Below are positions 52,962 through 61,937 of a DNA stretch of 64,000 nucleotides, one piece after another. Origin of the DNA: UBA5436 sp050951845. Its GTDB lineage: Bacteria > Bacillota > Clostridia > Saccharofermentanales > DTU023. The notes beneath the pieces are model-generated. The model saw only the letters and a list, made by a program, of their open reading frames with translations. It had not been told where the DNA came from and made no database searches. The DNA is taken from positions 496,001 to 560,000 of the forward strand of contig JBMNJV010000001.1 in the NCBI GenBank assembly GCA_050951845.1, in the 5' to 3' direction. How positions within the stretch are numbered: position 1 is the stretch's first letter; each line of letters begins with the position of its first letter. The position numbers and the translations under genes were made by a program.

Positions 52962-53630
52962 TTATTCTTCCGTGCCTTGCATACTATTTTTTAATTTTGT
53001 GATTTCCTGCAAGGTGCAGTCAATACCCTCCTGATCTTCAGCTAATTTGAAATTTTCATAGCTTTTGCGTAAATAGCCGAGAGCTTCTTTATGATGATTG
53101 ACAGTAATGCTTAATCTCGCTAAAGCCTTGGCAGCTAAACCGACACCGTGATAATTAGCTTCAGTTTCGGCAAATACCAATGCATGATTGAAATACATTT
53201 TGGCATCGAGAAAATCACCTGCCAGCATTTTTACGTCACCTTGTTCATAAAAATTATAAGATAGATCGGAATAATATGAAGGCATTAAAGAACTGCATTT
53301 TCTCAACTCTTCCCGGAATAATTCCGTAGCATAATCGTAGTTGCCTCTTAACTTTGCAAGAATCCCCAACTGATGTAAAGCCCGAGCCTGTTTATATAAA
53401 TCTTCAGCTTTTTCACCAATCTGCAAAGCACTCTCCATATCATACTGTGCTTCATCATAATTATTCAAATTCATTTTAATGATGCCCTTATTCAATGCAA
53501 TTTGAAATTTGCTACTATTACTCAGTCTTTTCTCTTCACCGAGTGCATTGAATTCCGCAAGGGCTTCTTCAAAATTCTTCTCCACATATAGTTGATGGGC
53601 AGCTTCAATTCTTTCCTTAATACTTTTCAT
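52962..53630 (-). CDS. tetratricopeptide-repeat protein
   Basis: 222 aa of helical repeats throughout, with TPR-type positions clear in NLNNYDEAQYDMESALQIGE, LAKLRGNYDYATELFREELR and MLAGDFLDAKMYFNHALVFA. No catalytic or membrane part. Such proteins serve as protein-binding scaffolds; the partner is not suggested by neighbours. AAGGAAG precedes the ATG. Confidence 0.8.
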   Translation of the reverse strand: MKSIKERIEAAHQLYVEKNFEEALAEFNALGEEKRLSNSSKFQIALNKGIIKMNLNNYDEAQYDMESALQIGEKAEDLYKQARALHQLGILAKLRGNYDYATELFREELRKCSSLMPSYYSDLSYNFYEQGDVKMLAGDFLDAKMYFNHALVFAETEANYHGVGLAAKALARLSITVNHHKEALGYLRKSYENFKLAEDQEGIDCTLQEITKLKNSMQGTEE

Positions 53631-53926
53631 AACAATCTTCCTTGAACTTTATTTATTTCAACTTCTTTAACTTCTCGGTCCGGAAATTAATTTCAGTTTG
53701 TATTGCAAAAACTCATCTTCTTTTTTCTTGATATTTCCTTATATTTAAGTAAAATTATCTGAAAACTTTTAACTCAAAATTAAATACCTCAAATGATACC
53801 TTAAGTTTACAAAATCCTCTTCTCACAAGCAAACATTATTCTAAATAAGATTTTAAATAATGTTATACTATATGTCGTGAATACTGATATACAAATAATT
53901 GTTTGAAGGATTAGAGGAAATTTGAA

Positions 53927-54487
53927 ATGGAAGATTTTGCAATCAATAATATAAAATCAGAATGGACAGATGCTTTGGCAGAATTCTTTGAACAAGCAGA
54001 CTTAAAAGAGAATTCTTTGGTGGTTATCGGATGTTCAACCAGTGAAGTGCGTGGCTTGGAGATCGGTGCAGATTCCAATCAGGAAATCGGTAATTTGTTA
54101 TTTTCTTTATTAGCCGAGGCAGCGCAAAAAAACAAAATTAATCTTGCAGTTCAGTGTTGTGAACATTTGAATCGAGCTTTGATTATTGAACGTAATATCG
54201 CGGATAAATTAAGGTATCCGGAAGTCAATGCAAAGCCCGCACTGCATGCCGGTGGTGCTTTTTCTGTTGCAGCTTTTACGAATATGACTGATCCTGTTTT
54301 AGTAGAAAACGTTCAAGCCGATGCCGGAATCGATATCGGTGATACATTTATCGGAATGCATCTTAAACCGGTTGCAGTTCCTTTAAGGTTAAAAATAAAA
54401 CAAATAGGCTATGCTCATTTAACCTCTGCCGTAACCAGACCGAAGCTGATAGGCGGTGCCAGAGCGGAATATCGTACGGATATATAA
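53927..54487 (+). CDS. TIGR01440/UPF0340 family protein (YwlG-like)
   Basis: 186 aa. Family sequence runs through the whole protein: VIGCSTSEVRGLEIG near residue 33, VQCCEHLNRALIIER near residue 79, HAGGAFSVAAF near residue 107 and GMHLKPVAVPLRL near residue 142. Function is unknown; B. subtilis ywlG sits beside glyA. A TATACT -10-like site lies about 60 bp upstream and AGAGGAA precedes the start. Confidence 0.92.
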   Translation: MEDFAINNIKSEWTDALAEFFEQADLKENSLVVIGCSTSEVRGLEIGADSNQEIGNLLFSLLAEAAQKNKINLAVQCCEHLNRALIIERNIADKLRYPEVNAKPALHAGGAFSVAAFTNMTDPVLVENVQADAGIDIGDTFIGMHLKPVAVPLRLKIKQIGYAHLTSAVTRPKLIGGARAEYRTDI

Positions 54488-54604
54488 TCTAATATCCAGT
54501 AAGGCAATATATAATTGTAAAATTAATTATAATAAAAAAGGGGTTGTCACAAAAATTTAAGTTTTGCAAATATTAATTCAGAAATAGGAAATCCAAGAAT
54601 TCTT

Positions 54605-54846
54605 TGCACATTATTTAAGATTGTACACGAAAAAGCTTGCACACCCTTAGAAAGTGTGCAAGTTTAGTTTTGGAAATAGGAAATCCAAGAATTCTTTGCA
54701 CATTATTTAAGATTGTACACGAAAAAACTTGCACATCCTTAAAAAGTGTGCAAGTTCAGTGCTAAAAATAAGGAATATAAGAAATATTCGCACATTATTT
54801 AAAGTTGTACACGATTAAACTTGCACATCCTTAAAAAGTGTGCAAG
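54605..54846 (+). repeat. cluster C: three 58-bp dyad elements at a 92-bp period
   Basis: Elements at 54605-54662, 54697-54754 and 54789-54846. They match cluster A at about 43 of 58 positions, mostly at both ends. In this version the right half is itself a hairpin (CTTGCACAC against GTGTGCAAG). The 34-bp linkers differ from those of clusters A and B, and a partial linker copy precedes the first element. The cluster ends 10 bp before the IS66 target duplication. Confidence 0.9.
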
Positions 54847-54897
54847 TTCATGGTTGTTGAGTTGTGAGCGTCAAACCTATCGGCGTTCCAATCAGAT

Positions 54898-56451
54898 TTA
54901 TCCGAGATTTTTAAAATATGCGGGCGTCAGTTCGGCAATTTTCTCGAATTCATCGGTATCACGTAGTTTTGCTGCTTCTGTCAGGGTATAAACCAAGTAA
55001 CTGTAAGGATCAACTCCCGTCTCTTTGGCTGTCTCAACGAGAGAGTAGAGAATGGCACTGGCAGTAGCTCCTCTGGGTGTGTTGGCGAATAGAAAATTCT
55101 TCCTGCCGATTACGAATGGTTTTATGCTTCGCTCCGCACGGTTGTTGTTTAACTCAAGTCGTCCATCCAGGTAGACATTGAGAATATAATCCTTCTGCCC
55201 TAAGGCATACTTTCTGGCAATGCCTAAAGCTGACTTCTCTGACACAACAATATCTTCCAGCCATTCAAAGAATTTTTCCATGAGTGGTTTTTGTTTTGCA
55301 AGTCGTTTCTCGTAGCGTTCCTCAGCGGACATCTTGGCACAGAAGTCTTCCCAAGCGAATATTTGACGGATATCTTCAACTGCCTTGCCGGCAAGGTTAA
55401 GGCTGCCTTTGTTTTTCGAGGCAGTTTCTGCTGCTTCAACAAACTTTCTTCTGACATGGACAAAGCATCCCACTGACCTGACATTTTCTAATTTATGGTA
55501 GGCTTCGTAACCATCACTGTGCAGATATCCCTGAAATCCTTCCAGGAATTCTTGTGGACGGCAATGCCTGCGGTCACGCTCGTAATGAAAGAGAACAATC
55601 GGATTGGCAGCTGTTACTCCTGTACGGTACAGCCACATGTAACTTTTGCTTTGCGGACTTTTCCCTTCTTCTTGCAGAACCTGTAATTCTGTTTCATCAG
55701 CGTGCAGGATGTCTTCTTGAAGTAGATCTTGGTGAAGTTTATCGTAAATATATCTCAAGTAATGTTCTACTGAGTACATCAGCCAGTTTGACATCGTCTG
55801 TCTGGAGAGCATCACACCGACTCGTTGCCAATACTGTTCCTGGCGGTAGAGTGGTGTTCCCTGAACAAATTTGTCATTGATCACATTAGCAATTGCTTCC
55901 GGACTAGCTATACCACCAGGGATCACAGCAGCAGGAAAGGTTGCTTTACGAACCGTCACCGGTTCTGCTTCTTTGTCACAAGCTTTACAAGCATAAACAT
56001 GACAAATATCGCGGATCTCAAATACTTTAGCTGGTGCCATACCAAGAGTACTTCTTGTTTCTGTACCTATTTCTTCCATCTCTGCAGAACAATGAGGGCA
56101 GGTACGTCCCTCTGCATCTACATAGTGGTGACGTTCAACGACAGGGATATCTTCAGGAAGACGTTCTATGACAGATTTTTTCTTACGGGTATGAGCCGGA
56201 ACATTTATTACTTCTTCAAATTTAGGTTCTTCTTGTTCAGGATCACTGAAGACTTCTGCCTCATCAAAAAGATTATCGATGCTTAATTGTTTGAGATATG
56301 TAGCACGTTCACTCTTAGAGCCAAACTGAGCTTTTTTCAGCAAAAGGATCTGTTCCTTGAGCCATTTTTCTCGTTGTTCAAGCTCACTAATATATTGCTC
56401 TTGCGCCTTGAATTTGTTGTATTCTTCCTGGGAAATAGTGACTGTTTTCAT
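54898..56451 (-). CDS. tnpC: IS66 family transposase TnpC
   Basis: 517 aa. An N-terminal coiled-coil region (residues 1-60), a zinc-finger-like part with CPHCSAEM and CHVYACKACD, then the catalytic domain with the first Asp in EDILHADETELQVL and the late Glu in LYLDGRLELNNNRAERSIKP, and a C-terminal SLVETAKETGVDPYSYLVY. This is the DDE enzyme that cuts and joins the element ends. Full length, no frameshift. Confidence 0.96.
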   Translation of the reverse strand: MKTVTISQEEYNKFKAQEQYISELEQREKWLKEQILLLKKAQFGSKSERATYLKQLSIDNLFDEAEVFSDPEQEEPKFEEVINVPAHTRKKKSVIERLPEDIPVVERHHYVDAEGRTCPHCSAEMEEIGTETRSTLGMAPAKVFEIRDICHVYACKACDKEAEPVTVRKATFPAAVIPGGIASPEAIANVINDKFVQGTPLYRQEQYWQRVGVMLSRQTMSNWLMYSVEHYLRYIYDKLHQDLLQEDILHADETELQVLQEEGKSPQSKSYMWLYRTGVTAANPIVLFHYERDRRHCRPQEFLEGFQGYLHSDGYEAYHKLENVRSVGCFVHVRRKFVEAAETASKNKGSLNLAGKAVEDIRQIFAWEDFCAKMSAEERYEKRLAKQKPLMEKFFEWLEDIVVSEKSALGIARKYALGQKDYILNVYLDGRLELNNNRAERSIKPFVIGRKNFLFANTPRGATASAILYSLVETAKETGVDPYSYLVYTLTEAAKLRDTDEFEKIAELTPAYFKNLG

Positions 56452-56512
56452 GCCTTTATTTTACCATTTCAGGGAAAATAAAACAAGCTGAAAAGCCTTT
56501 ATCTCAGTGCTT

Positions 56513-56869
56513 TCAGACGATTTTAGGTGCTGTTTTTCGTTGTGGGATTTTAGGGGCGATTACCTGCATACCACGCATCAGAAAGTTGTATTGTTCTGGC
56601 GTAATCTCTGATAATTCTGTCGGGGTTCTTGGCCATTGGAAACGACCGGCTTCCAAACGTTTGTACAGCAGAAGAAAACCGTCCCCTTCCCACAATAATC
56701 CTTTAATCCGATCAGTGCGCCGACCACAAAATAAAAACAGATCATGAGTCTTCAGGTCTTTGCCATAGTTTTCTTGGACGAGAGCACATAGACCATCTAT
56801 ACCTTTGCGAAGATCTGTATAACCTAAGGCCAGATAAATTTTCCCTTTTGTCCGGTAATCTTTTAACAT
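56513..56869 (-). CDS. tnpB: IS66 accessory protein TnpB
   Basis: 118 aa, normal for the family (IS66_Orf2). Recognised by LALGYTDLRKGIDGLCALVQ (residue 13 onward), HDLFLFCGRRTDRIKGLLWE and GFLLLYKRLEAGRFQWP. It is required for transposition of IS66 elements, though its activity is not known. It overlaps tnpA by 7 bp, so translation is coupled. Confidence 0.95.
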   Translation of the reverse strand: MLKDYRTKGKIYLALGYTDLRKGIDGLCALVQENYGKDLKTHDLFLFCGRRTDRIKGLLWEGDGFLLLYKRLEAGRFQWPRTPTELSEITPEQYNFLMRGMQVIAPKIPQRKTAPKIV

Positions 56870-57213
56870 TTCAATGCCTCGATTACAGCTTGAATATTCT
56901 CTGAGCTGGCTCCGGATGGTATCTCTACTTCCAGATCACCGAGCCGGATGCGGATGCTTTCTTCCTTAGATTCATTAACAGGAGCAGGAGCCGGTAAAGC
57001 TTCGAACTGAACTGTTTTGCCTGCTTCAGCAGCGAGACGATTTTCTAATGCTTTCATCACTATTTTGTAACGATAGTAATAAGTGGAACGAGTCATTCCG
57101 GCTTCCTCACACCACTCGTCTACGGTTAAACCGCTCTGTTTTTGTGATTGGATATCCATATACCAACTGTTTAATTTGGCATTGGTTTTTAGCTCTACAA
57201 GTTTACCACCCAT
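56863..57213 (-). CDS. tnpA: IS66 accessory protein TnpA
   Basis: 116 aa. First gene of the element, with a helix-turn-helix-like segment (QSGLTVDEWCEEAGMTRSTY near residue 26) and an IRLGDLEVEIPSGAS tail, as in IS66 Orf1 proteins. Start is at ATG 57213, about 110 bp inside the right inverted repeat. Confidence 0.92.
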   Translation of the reverse strand: MGGKLVELKTNAKLNSWYMDIQSQKQSGLTVDEWCEEAGMTRSTYYYRYKIVMKALENRLAAEAGKTVQFEALPAPAPVNESKEESIRIRLGDLEVEIPSGASSENIQAVIEALKC

Positions 57214-57405
57214 TTCAAGACACTCCTATACTATTCATTTTTAGACGTCTTAAGACATCCAGTTTTGGATAGTCTAACTGGGTTGTGCTCCGGTGACTAG
57301 ACGCCGATAGGTTTGACGCTTACGTTGAGTTGGTTTCTGCTCAAAATTTTGAGCTATGCAAATTTTGATTTATGGAACATAGGTTTTTGAGATAATTTCT
57401 AAGAC

Positions 57406-57442
57406 AAAAAAAGTGACTGTCTCTTTTGAGAAAGCCACTTTT
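57406..57442 (-). terminator. intrinsic terminator of pckG
   Basis: On the minus strand AAAAAGTGGCTTTCTC pairs imperfectly with GAGACAGTCACTTTTT, followed by a T-run. It lies 75 bp past the pckG stop. Confidence 0.8.
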
Positions 57443-57516
57443 TAAATTTTACTTTCGATTTTGAATATAATATTAGTTTTTGATAATTCTAAATAGCTGA
57501 CTTGAGTTTGCTCATC

Positions 57517-59322
57517 TTAAGCATTATCCAGACGTTCAATTAAAGCATCAAGTTGATCATAGAGTTCTTGTGGCATTTTCCCGCCACGAGCATCGTAATC
57601 TTCATAGTGAGCACGGATAGATTCGGTTTCAGCTTTCCAACCGTCTACGTCAACACTCAAAAGATCTGCCATATCTTCATGATTAATATCCAAACCTTCT
57701 AAATACAAATCATCTTCAGAAGGCATATAACCGATCGCAGTTTCTTGGGCATCAACCTTGCCGGCACAACGTTCAACAATCCATTTCAGGACACGGCTAT
57801 TATCTCCGAAACCGGGCCAGAGCCATCTGCCGTCATCGGATTTACGGAACCAGTTAACATAGAAAAGTTTCGGTAATTTATCAGCATCGCCTGCTTCGCC
57901 GATTTCAAACCAGTGTTTCAAATAATTGCCGACATTGTAGCCGATGAACGGTAACATAGCGAACGGGTCACGACGAACTTGACCGATTTTATCGGAAATA
58001 ACAGCTGCCGTAATTTCTGAACCCATAATTGAACCTAAAAATACTCCATGATCCCAGTCAAAGCTTTGATGAACTAAAGGAATGACGGAAGCGCGACGTC
58101 CGCCGATTAAAATTGCATCAATCGGTACACCTGCCGGATCTTCCCAGTTAGATGCAATGCTCGGGCATTGACCGGCCGGAGTTGTGAAACGTGAATTAGG
58201 ATGAGCAGCGAGTTTTCCTGAATCAGGTGTCCAGTCATTACCCTGCCAGTCGATCAGGTGATCAGGTTTTTCACCATCAATTCCTTCCCACCAAACGTCG
58301 CCGTCATCAGTTAAAGCAACATTTGTGAAAATGGTATTTGATTTAATTGTATCCATAGCATTCGGATTTGAAGAATATGAGGTACCGGGAGCAACACCGA
58401 AGAAACCGGCTTCAGGATTGATTGCGTAAAGGCGACCGTCTTCACCGAACTTGAGCCAGGCAATATCGTCACCGATCGTTTCAACTTTCCAGCCCGGAAT
58501 AGTCGGAACCAACATGGCCAGATTTGTCTTACCGCATGCTGAAGGGAATGCACCGGTAACGTATCTGACGTCACCGTCGGGACTTGTCAATTTCAAAATC
58601 AGCATATGTTCTGCCATCCAGCCTTCGTCTTTAGCCTGAGCGGAAGCAATACGCAAAGCAAAACATTTTTTACCCAAGAGAGCATTTCCGCCATAGCCTG
58701 AACCATATGACCAGATCAATCTTTCTTCCGGGAAATGGCTGATATATTTTTCTTCCATCGGTGCACATGGCCACATAACATCTTCTTCGCCTTCTTCTAA
58801 AGGTGCTCCGACCGAATGTAAGCATTTAACATATTCGCCGTCTGTTCCTAACAGATCCAGCACTTCACTGCCTACACGAGTCATAATTCTCATATTAACT
58901 ACAACATAAGGACTGTCGGTAATTTCAACACCGATTTTGGCAATCGGCGAACCGATCGGACCCATTGAGAAAGGAATAACATACAAGGTACGACCTTTCA
59001 TACAACCGGTATAAAGATCGGTCATTGTAGCCTTCAGTTGTACAGGATCTATCCAGTTATTGGTCGGGCCGGCATCCTCCTCTTTAACCGTTGCAATATA
59101 TGTACGATCTTCAACACGTGCAACATCGGAAGGGTCACTGCGGAATAAATAACAACCGGGACGTTTTTCCTCGTTCAATTTAATTGCCGCTCCGCTTTCA
59201 ACCATCTCATCCAAGAGTTGTTGATTTTGTTCTTCGCTGCCATCAATCCAGACGATATTGTCGGGTTGACACAAAGCTGCGACTTCATCAATCCATGCCT
59301 GTAATTCTTTATGTTTTGTCAT
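57517..59322 (-). CDS. pckG: phosphoenolpyruvate carboxykinase, GTP type
   Basis: 601 aa, usual length for the GTP enzyme. Marks are FPSACGKTNLAMLVP near residue 260 (the P-loop with the reactive cysteine of GTP-PEPCK), GDDIAWLKFGEDG, NPEAGFFGVAPGTS and a C-terminal FYVNWFRKSDDGRWLWPGFG. It interconverts oxaloacetate and PEP with CO2; in anaerobes it can fix CO2 on PEP. It is divergent from malic enzyme, so the pair controls C3/C4 exchange. AAAGGA upstream. The GTP type is the less common one among Firmicutes, which mostly carry the ATP enzyme. Confidence 0.95.
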   Translation of the reverse strand: MTKHKELQAWIDEVAALCQPDNIVWIDGSEEQNQQLLDEMVESGAAIKLNEEKRPGCYLFRSDPSDVARVEDRTYIATVKEEDAGPTNNWIDPVQLKATMTDLYTGCMKGRTLYVIPFSMGPIGSPIAKIGVEITDSPYVVVNMRIMTRVGSEVLDLLGTDGEYVKCLHSVGAPLEEGEEDVMWPCAPMEEKYISHFPEERLIWSYGSGYGGNALLGKKCFALRIASAQAKDEGWMAEHMLILKLTSPDGDVRYVTGAFPSACGKTNLAMLVPTIPGWKVETIGDDIAWLKFGEDGRLYAINPEAGFFGVAPGTSYSSNPNAMDTIKSNTIFTNVALTDDGDVWWEGIDGEKPDHLIDWQGNDWTPDSGKLAAHPNSRFTTPAGQCPSIASNWEDPAGVPIDAILIGGRRASVIPLVHQSFDWDHGVFLGSIMGSEITAAVISDKIGQVRRDPFAMLPFIGYNVGNYLKHWFEIGEAGDADKLPKLFYVNWFRKSDDGRWLWPGFGDNSRVLKWIVERCAGKVDAQETAIGYMPSEDDLYLEGLDINHEDMADLLSVDVDGWKAETESIRAHYEDYDARGGKMPQELYDQLDALIERLDNA

Positions 59323-59505
59323 AATATTTCCTTTCGCTATTAAGATATAAACATCTCAATATGTAACATAAATTATATATCTAAACAATTTGATTAATAC
59401 ATCAGAAATTGCCTTAGCATAATTTACCAAAAAACAATTGTGATTACAAACGGATTGGGTAATTATGACGGATTTTTGCTCAGAATTGTTATGAAACATT
59501 AAACG

Positions 59506-59536
59506 TTTACAAGAATCGTTGTTAATATGCTAAAAT
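59506..59536 (+). promoter_or_regulatory. likely promoter of the malic enzyme gene
   Basis: TTTACA (59506) and an extended -10 TGCTAAAAT (59528-59536) with 19 bp between the hexamers, 68 bp before the start. The 281-bp divergent region must also hold the pckG promoter, which I cannot place. Confidence 0.4.
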
Positions 59537-59603
59537 TATATCTATACTTGTTTAGAAAATTGTAATCTATTAAAATTTAGGAAAAAGAGATGGAGGTTAG
59601 TAG

Positions 59604-60794
59604 ATGGAAGCAAAAGACATGAAAAAAATAGCAATTGAAAAACATCTTGAATGGGGCGGCAAAATAGAGGTTATCGGTAAAGCACCGGTCGGAACAAGTG
59701 AGGAATTATCAATCGCTTATACGCCGGGTGTTGCAGAGCCTTGTTTAGAAATATCTGCAGACGTAGATAAATCATATATCTACACAAGACGCCACAATCT
59801 TTGCCTTGTTGTAACAGACGGTTCGGCTGTTCTAGGTTTGGGCGATATCGGTCCTGAAGCCGGAATGCCGGTTATGGAAGGCAAATGTGCTTTGTTCAAA
59901 GCTTTTGGTGATGTTGATGCATTTCCGCTTTGCATAAAATCACAAGATGTTGATGTGATTGTTGATACGATCTACAACATCTCCGGCAGTTTCGGCGGTG
60001 TTAATTTAGAAGACATTGCAGCACCTCGTTGTTTTGAAATTGAAGCAAAACTTAAAGAAAGATGTGATATTCCGATTTTCCATGACGATCAACACGGAAC
60101 AGCAGTAGTAACTTTGGCCGGTTTACTCAATGCATTGAAAGTTGTTAAAAAAGATATTTCCGATGTAAAAATAGTTATGAACGGGGCAGGTGCTGCTTCT
60201 ATAGCGATTACCAAACTATTGATTTCCGCAGGAGCCAAAGGCGAAAATGTTTTAATATGTGACAGCCGCGGTATTATTTATGCCGGACGTCCTGAAGGAA
60301 TGAACAAATATAAAAATGAGTTATGTGAAATTGTCAATTTAGAACATAAATCAGGTACATTAGCAGATGCTTTGATCGGTGCGGATGTTTTTGTCGGAGT
60401 TTCAGCTCCCGGTACAGTGACTACTGAAATGGTGGCAACAATGGCTGATGATGCAATCGTATTTGCCTGTGCCAATCCGGTTCCTGAAATTTTCCCCGAT
60501 GAAGCAAAAGCGGGTGGTGCCAAAGTTGTAGCAACCGGTCGTTCCGACTTCCCGAATCAAATCAATAACGTGTTGGCTTTCCCGGGTATTTTCCGCGGAG
60601 CTTTCGATGTGCGTGCTTCAGATATTAATCAGGAGATGAATGTTGCGGCAGCACACGCAATTGCCGGACTTGTTTCTGATGAAGAATTAAATGAAGAAAA
60701 CATCATGCCTCACGCATTTGATGAAAGAGTTGCTGCTACAGTTTCAAAAGCTGTTGCGGCAGCAGCACGCAAAACCGGTGTTGCCAGAATCTGA
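59604..60794 (+). CDS. malic enzyme (oxaloacetate-decarboxylating malate dehydrogenase)
   Basis: 396 aa, the short bacterial form. Catalytic and binding stretches are AYTPGVAEPCLEIS near residue 35, NLEDIAAPRCFEIE near residue 135, FHDDQHGTAVVTLAGLLNAL near residue 155, and the NAD(P) loop MNGAGAASIAITKLL near residue 191. It makes pyruvate and CO2 from malate with a nicotinamide cofactor. GGAGGT lies before the start. Cofactor preference (NAD or NADP) is not decided here. Confidence 0.93.
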   Translation: MEAKDMKKIAIEKHLEWGGKIEVIGKAPVGTSEELSIAYTPGVAEPCLEISADVDKSYIYTRRHNLCLVVTDGSAVLGLGDIGPEAGMPVMEGKCALFKAFGDVDAFPLCIKSQDVDVIVDTIYNISGSFGGVNLEDIAAPRCFEIEAKLKERCDIPIFHDDQHGTAVVTLAGLLNALKVVKKDISDVKIVMNGAGAASIAITKLLISAGAKGENVLICDSRGIIYAGRPEGMNKYKNELCEIVNLEHKSGTLADALIGADVFVGVSAPGTVTTEMVATMADDAIVFACANPVPEIFPDEAKAGGAKVVATGRSDFPNQINNVLAFPGIFRGAFDVRASDINQEMNVAAAHAIAGLVSDEELNEENIMPHAFDERVAATVSKAVAAAARKTGVARI

Positions 60795-60884
60795 TTCTAA
60801 AGCTTTATCGTAGGGGTATTGTTAATAATAAGAATTTTTAAGCTTTCTTATTTACAATAATTATACTGTCAATAAACAATTAAG

Positions 60885-60917
60885 AGGGATGTCTTGTATG
60901 ATGAGATATCCCTTTTT
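60885..60917 (+). terminator. intrinsic terminator of the malic enzyme gene
   Basis: AGGGATgTCT pairs with AGAtATCCCT and runs into five T's. The rest of the 60795-61188 gap is AT-rich with no gene that I can support. Confidence 0.8.
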
Positions 60918-61188
60918 AATATTTGTCTTAATAAACGGGAAACAATAACTACATTCTTCGAAGAGTGTAAAAATTGTTCAAACCGAGTAAAATAAAAAAC
61001 TTTTACGGTATTCAGCACATTTTTATGATATTATCATACATAATAATTTTAAAGATACTTAATCCTATATAGAATATTTTAGTTTTATTTAACTGGTTTT
61101 TCTTTAATTTAGAATATTTTTAGTACAAGTGAATCGGACATACAAATGAGCATAATAAAAGCTATTCAAAGTGCATGAGGAGGTTTCT

Positions 61189-61707
61189 TTGTACACTAAA
61201 CATACGGATTTTTTTAATGAATTTATTGTAAAACGTAAATGGGGTTCTCCTGAGTACATTAAAATTACTACTATAATCTTAATAGCTCTGGCTTTGATTT
61301 TGGTTTCAGTATATTTTTTCTCTTATATTTTCTTTATTTTTCCGGTGCTGATTCCTCTGATTGTTGTTCTTGCTATTTTTCTTATTAAACGCCTAGATGT
61401 TGAATATGAGTATATTGTAACGAATGGAAATCTTGAGATTGCGCGTATTGTTAACAAAAAGAGACGTAAAGTTGTTGTTAATCTGACAACGGAAGATATT
61501 CTGAAAGTAGAAAAATTTGACGAGTTTAATTGGCAAAAAGCAGATTCGTTGAAAATAATAGATTGCACTTCCAAAACGACGAATAGTGTTTGGTGTATTT
61601 TGTGTATTGATTCTAATCGAAAGATCGTTGTTTTAATTGATGGCATTGACAATATATTAGAAGGAATTCGGAAATACAACAGGAGTAAATTTTCATCTGG
61701 AATTTGA
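61189..61707 (+). CDS. small membrane protein, DUF6106-like
   Basis: 172 aa from a TTG at 61189 that has AGGAGG 5 bases upstream; the in-frame GTG at 61171 would place that site inside the gene. The N-terminus FFNEFIVKRKWGSPEYIKI is followed by one or two hydrophobic stretches (residues about 25-65), then RLDVEYEYIVTNGNLEIARIVNKKRRK, and a soluble tail. This order resembles the DUF6106 proteins of Clostridia from memory. Function unknown. Confidence 0.6.
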   Translation: MYTKHTDFFNEFIVKRKWGSPEYIKITTIILIALALILVSVYFFSYIFFIFPVLIPLIVVLAIFLIKRLDVEYEYIVTNGNLEIARIVNKKRRKVVVNLTTEDILKVEKFDEFNWQKADSLKIIDCTSKTTNSVWCILCIDSNRKIVVLIDGIDNILEGIRKYNRSKFSSGI

Positions 61708-61937
61708 TATAGACTTACCGTACTTCTCTAAAAACAAACTATTTATATATCCCGTTCAACAAAGAAATTCTTATATAATTAAAACGAAAACGAAATAATT
61801 ATGCGTTTTATACAAAATTAAATAGTCATATTATCTAAAAGAACGAATTTTTCTAGATGTATTGTTAGAAATTACCACATGGAGTAAAATTAATTAAATC
61901 GAAAAAGAAATAAATATTTAGTGAGGAGATCTTCAGA

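Larger units (their letters stand above)
54856..57331 (-). mobile_element. complete IS66-family insertion sequence with 8-bp target duplications
   Basis: The element occupies 54864-57323 (2460 bp). Its ends are inverted repeats beginning GTGAGCGTCAAACCTATC (left) and GTAAGCGTCAAACCTATC (right, minus strand), matching over about 24 bp with one or two changes. Flanking copies of GTTGAGTT at 54856-54863 and 57324-57331 are the 8-bp duplication typical of IS66. All three genes tnpA, tnpB and tnpC are intact on the minus strand. Intact ends, genes and duplications suggest a recent insertion. Confidence 0.96.
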
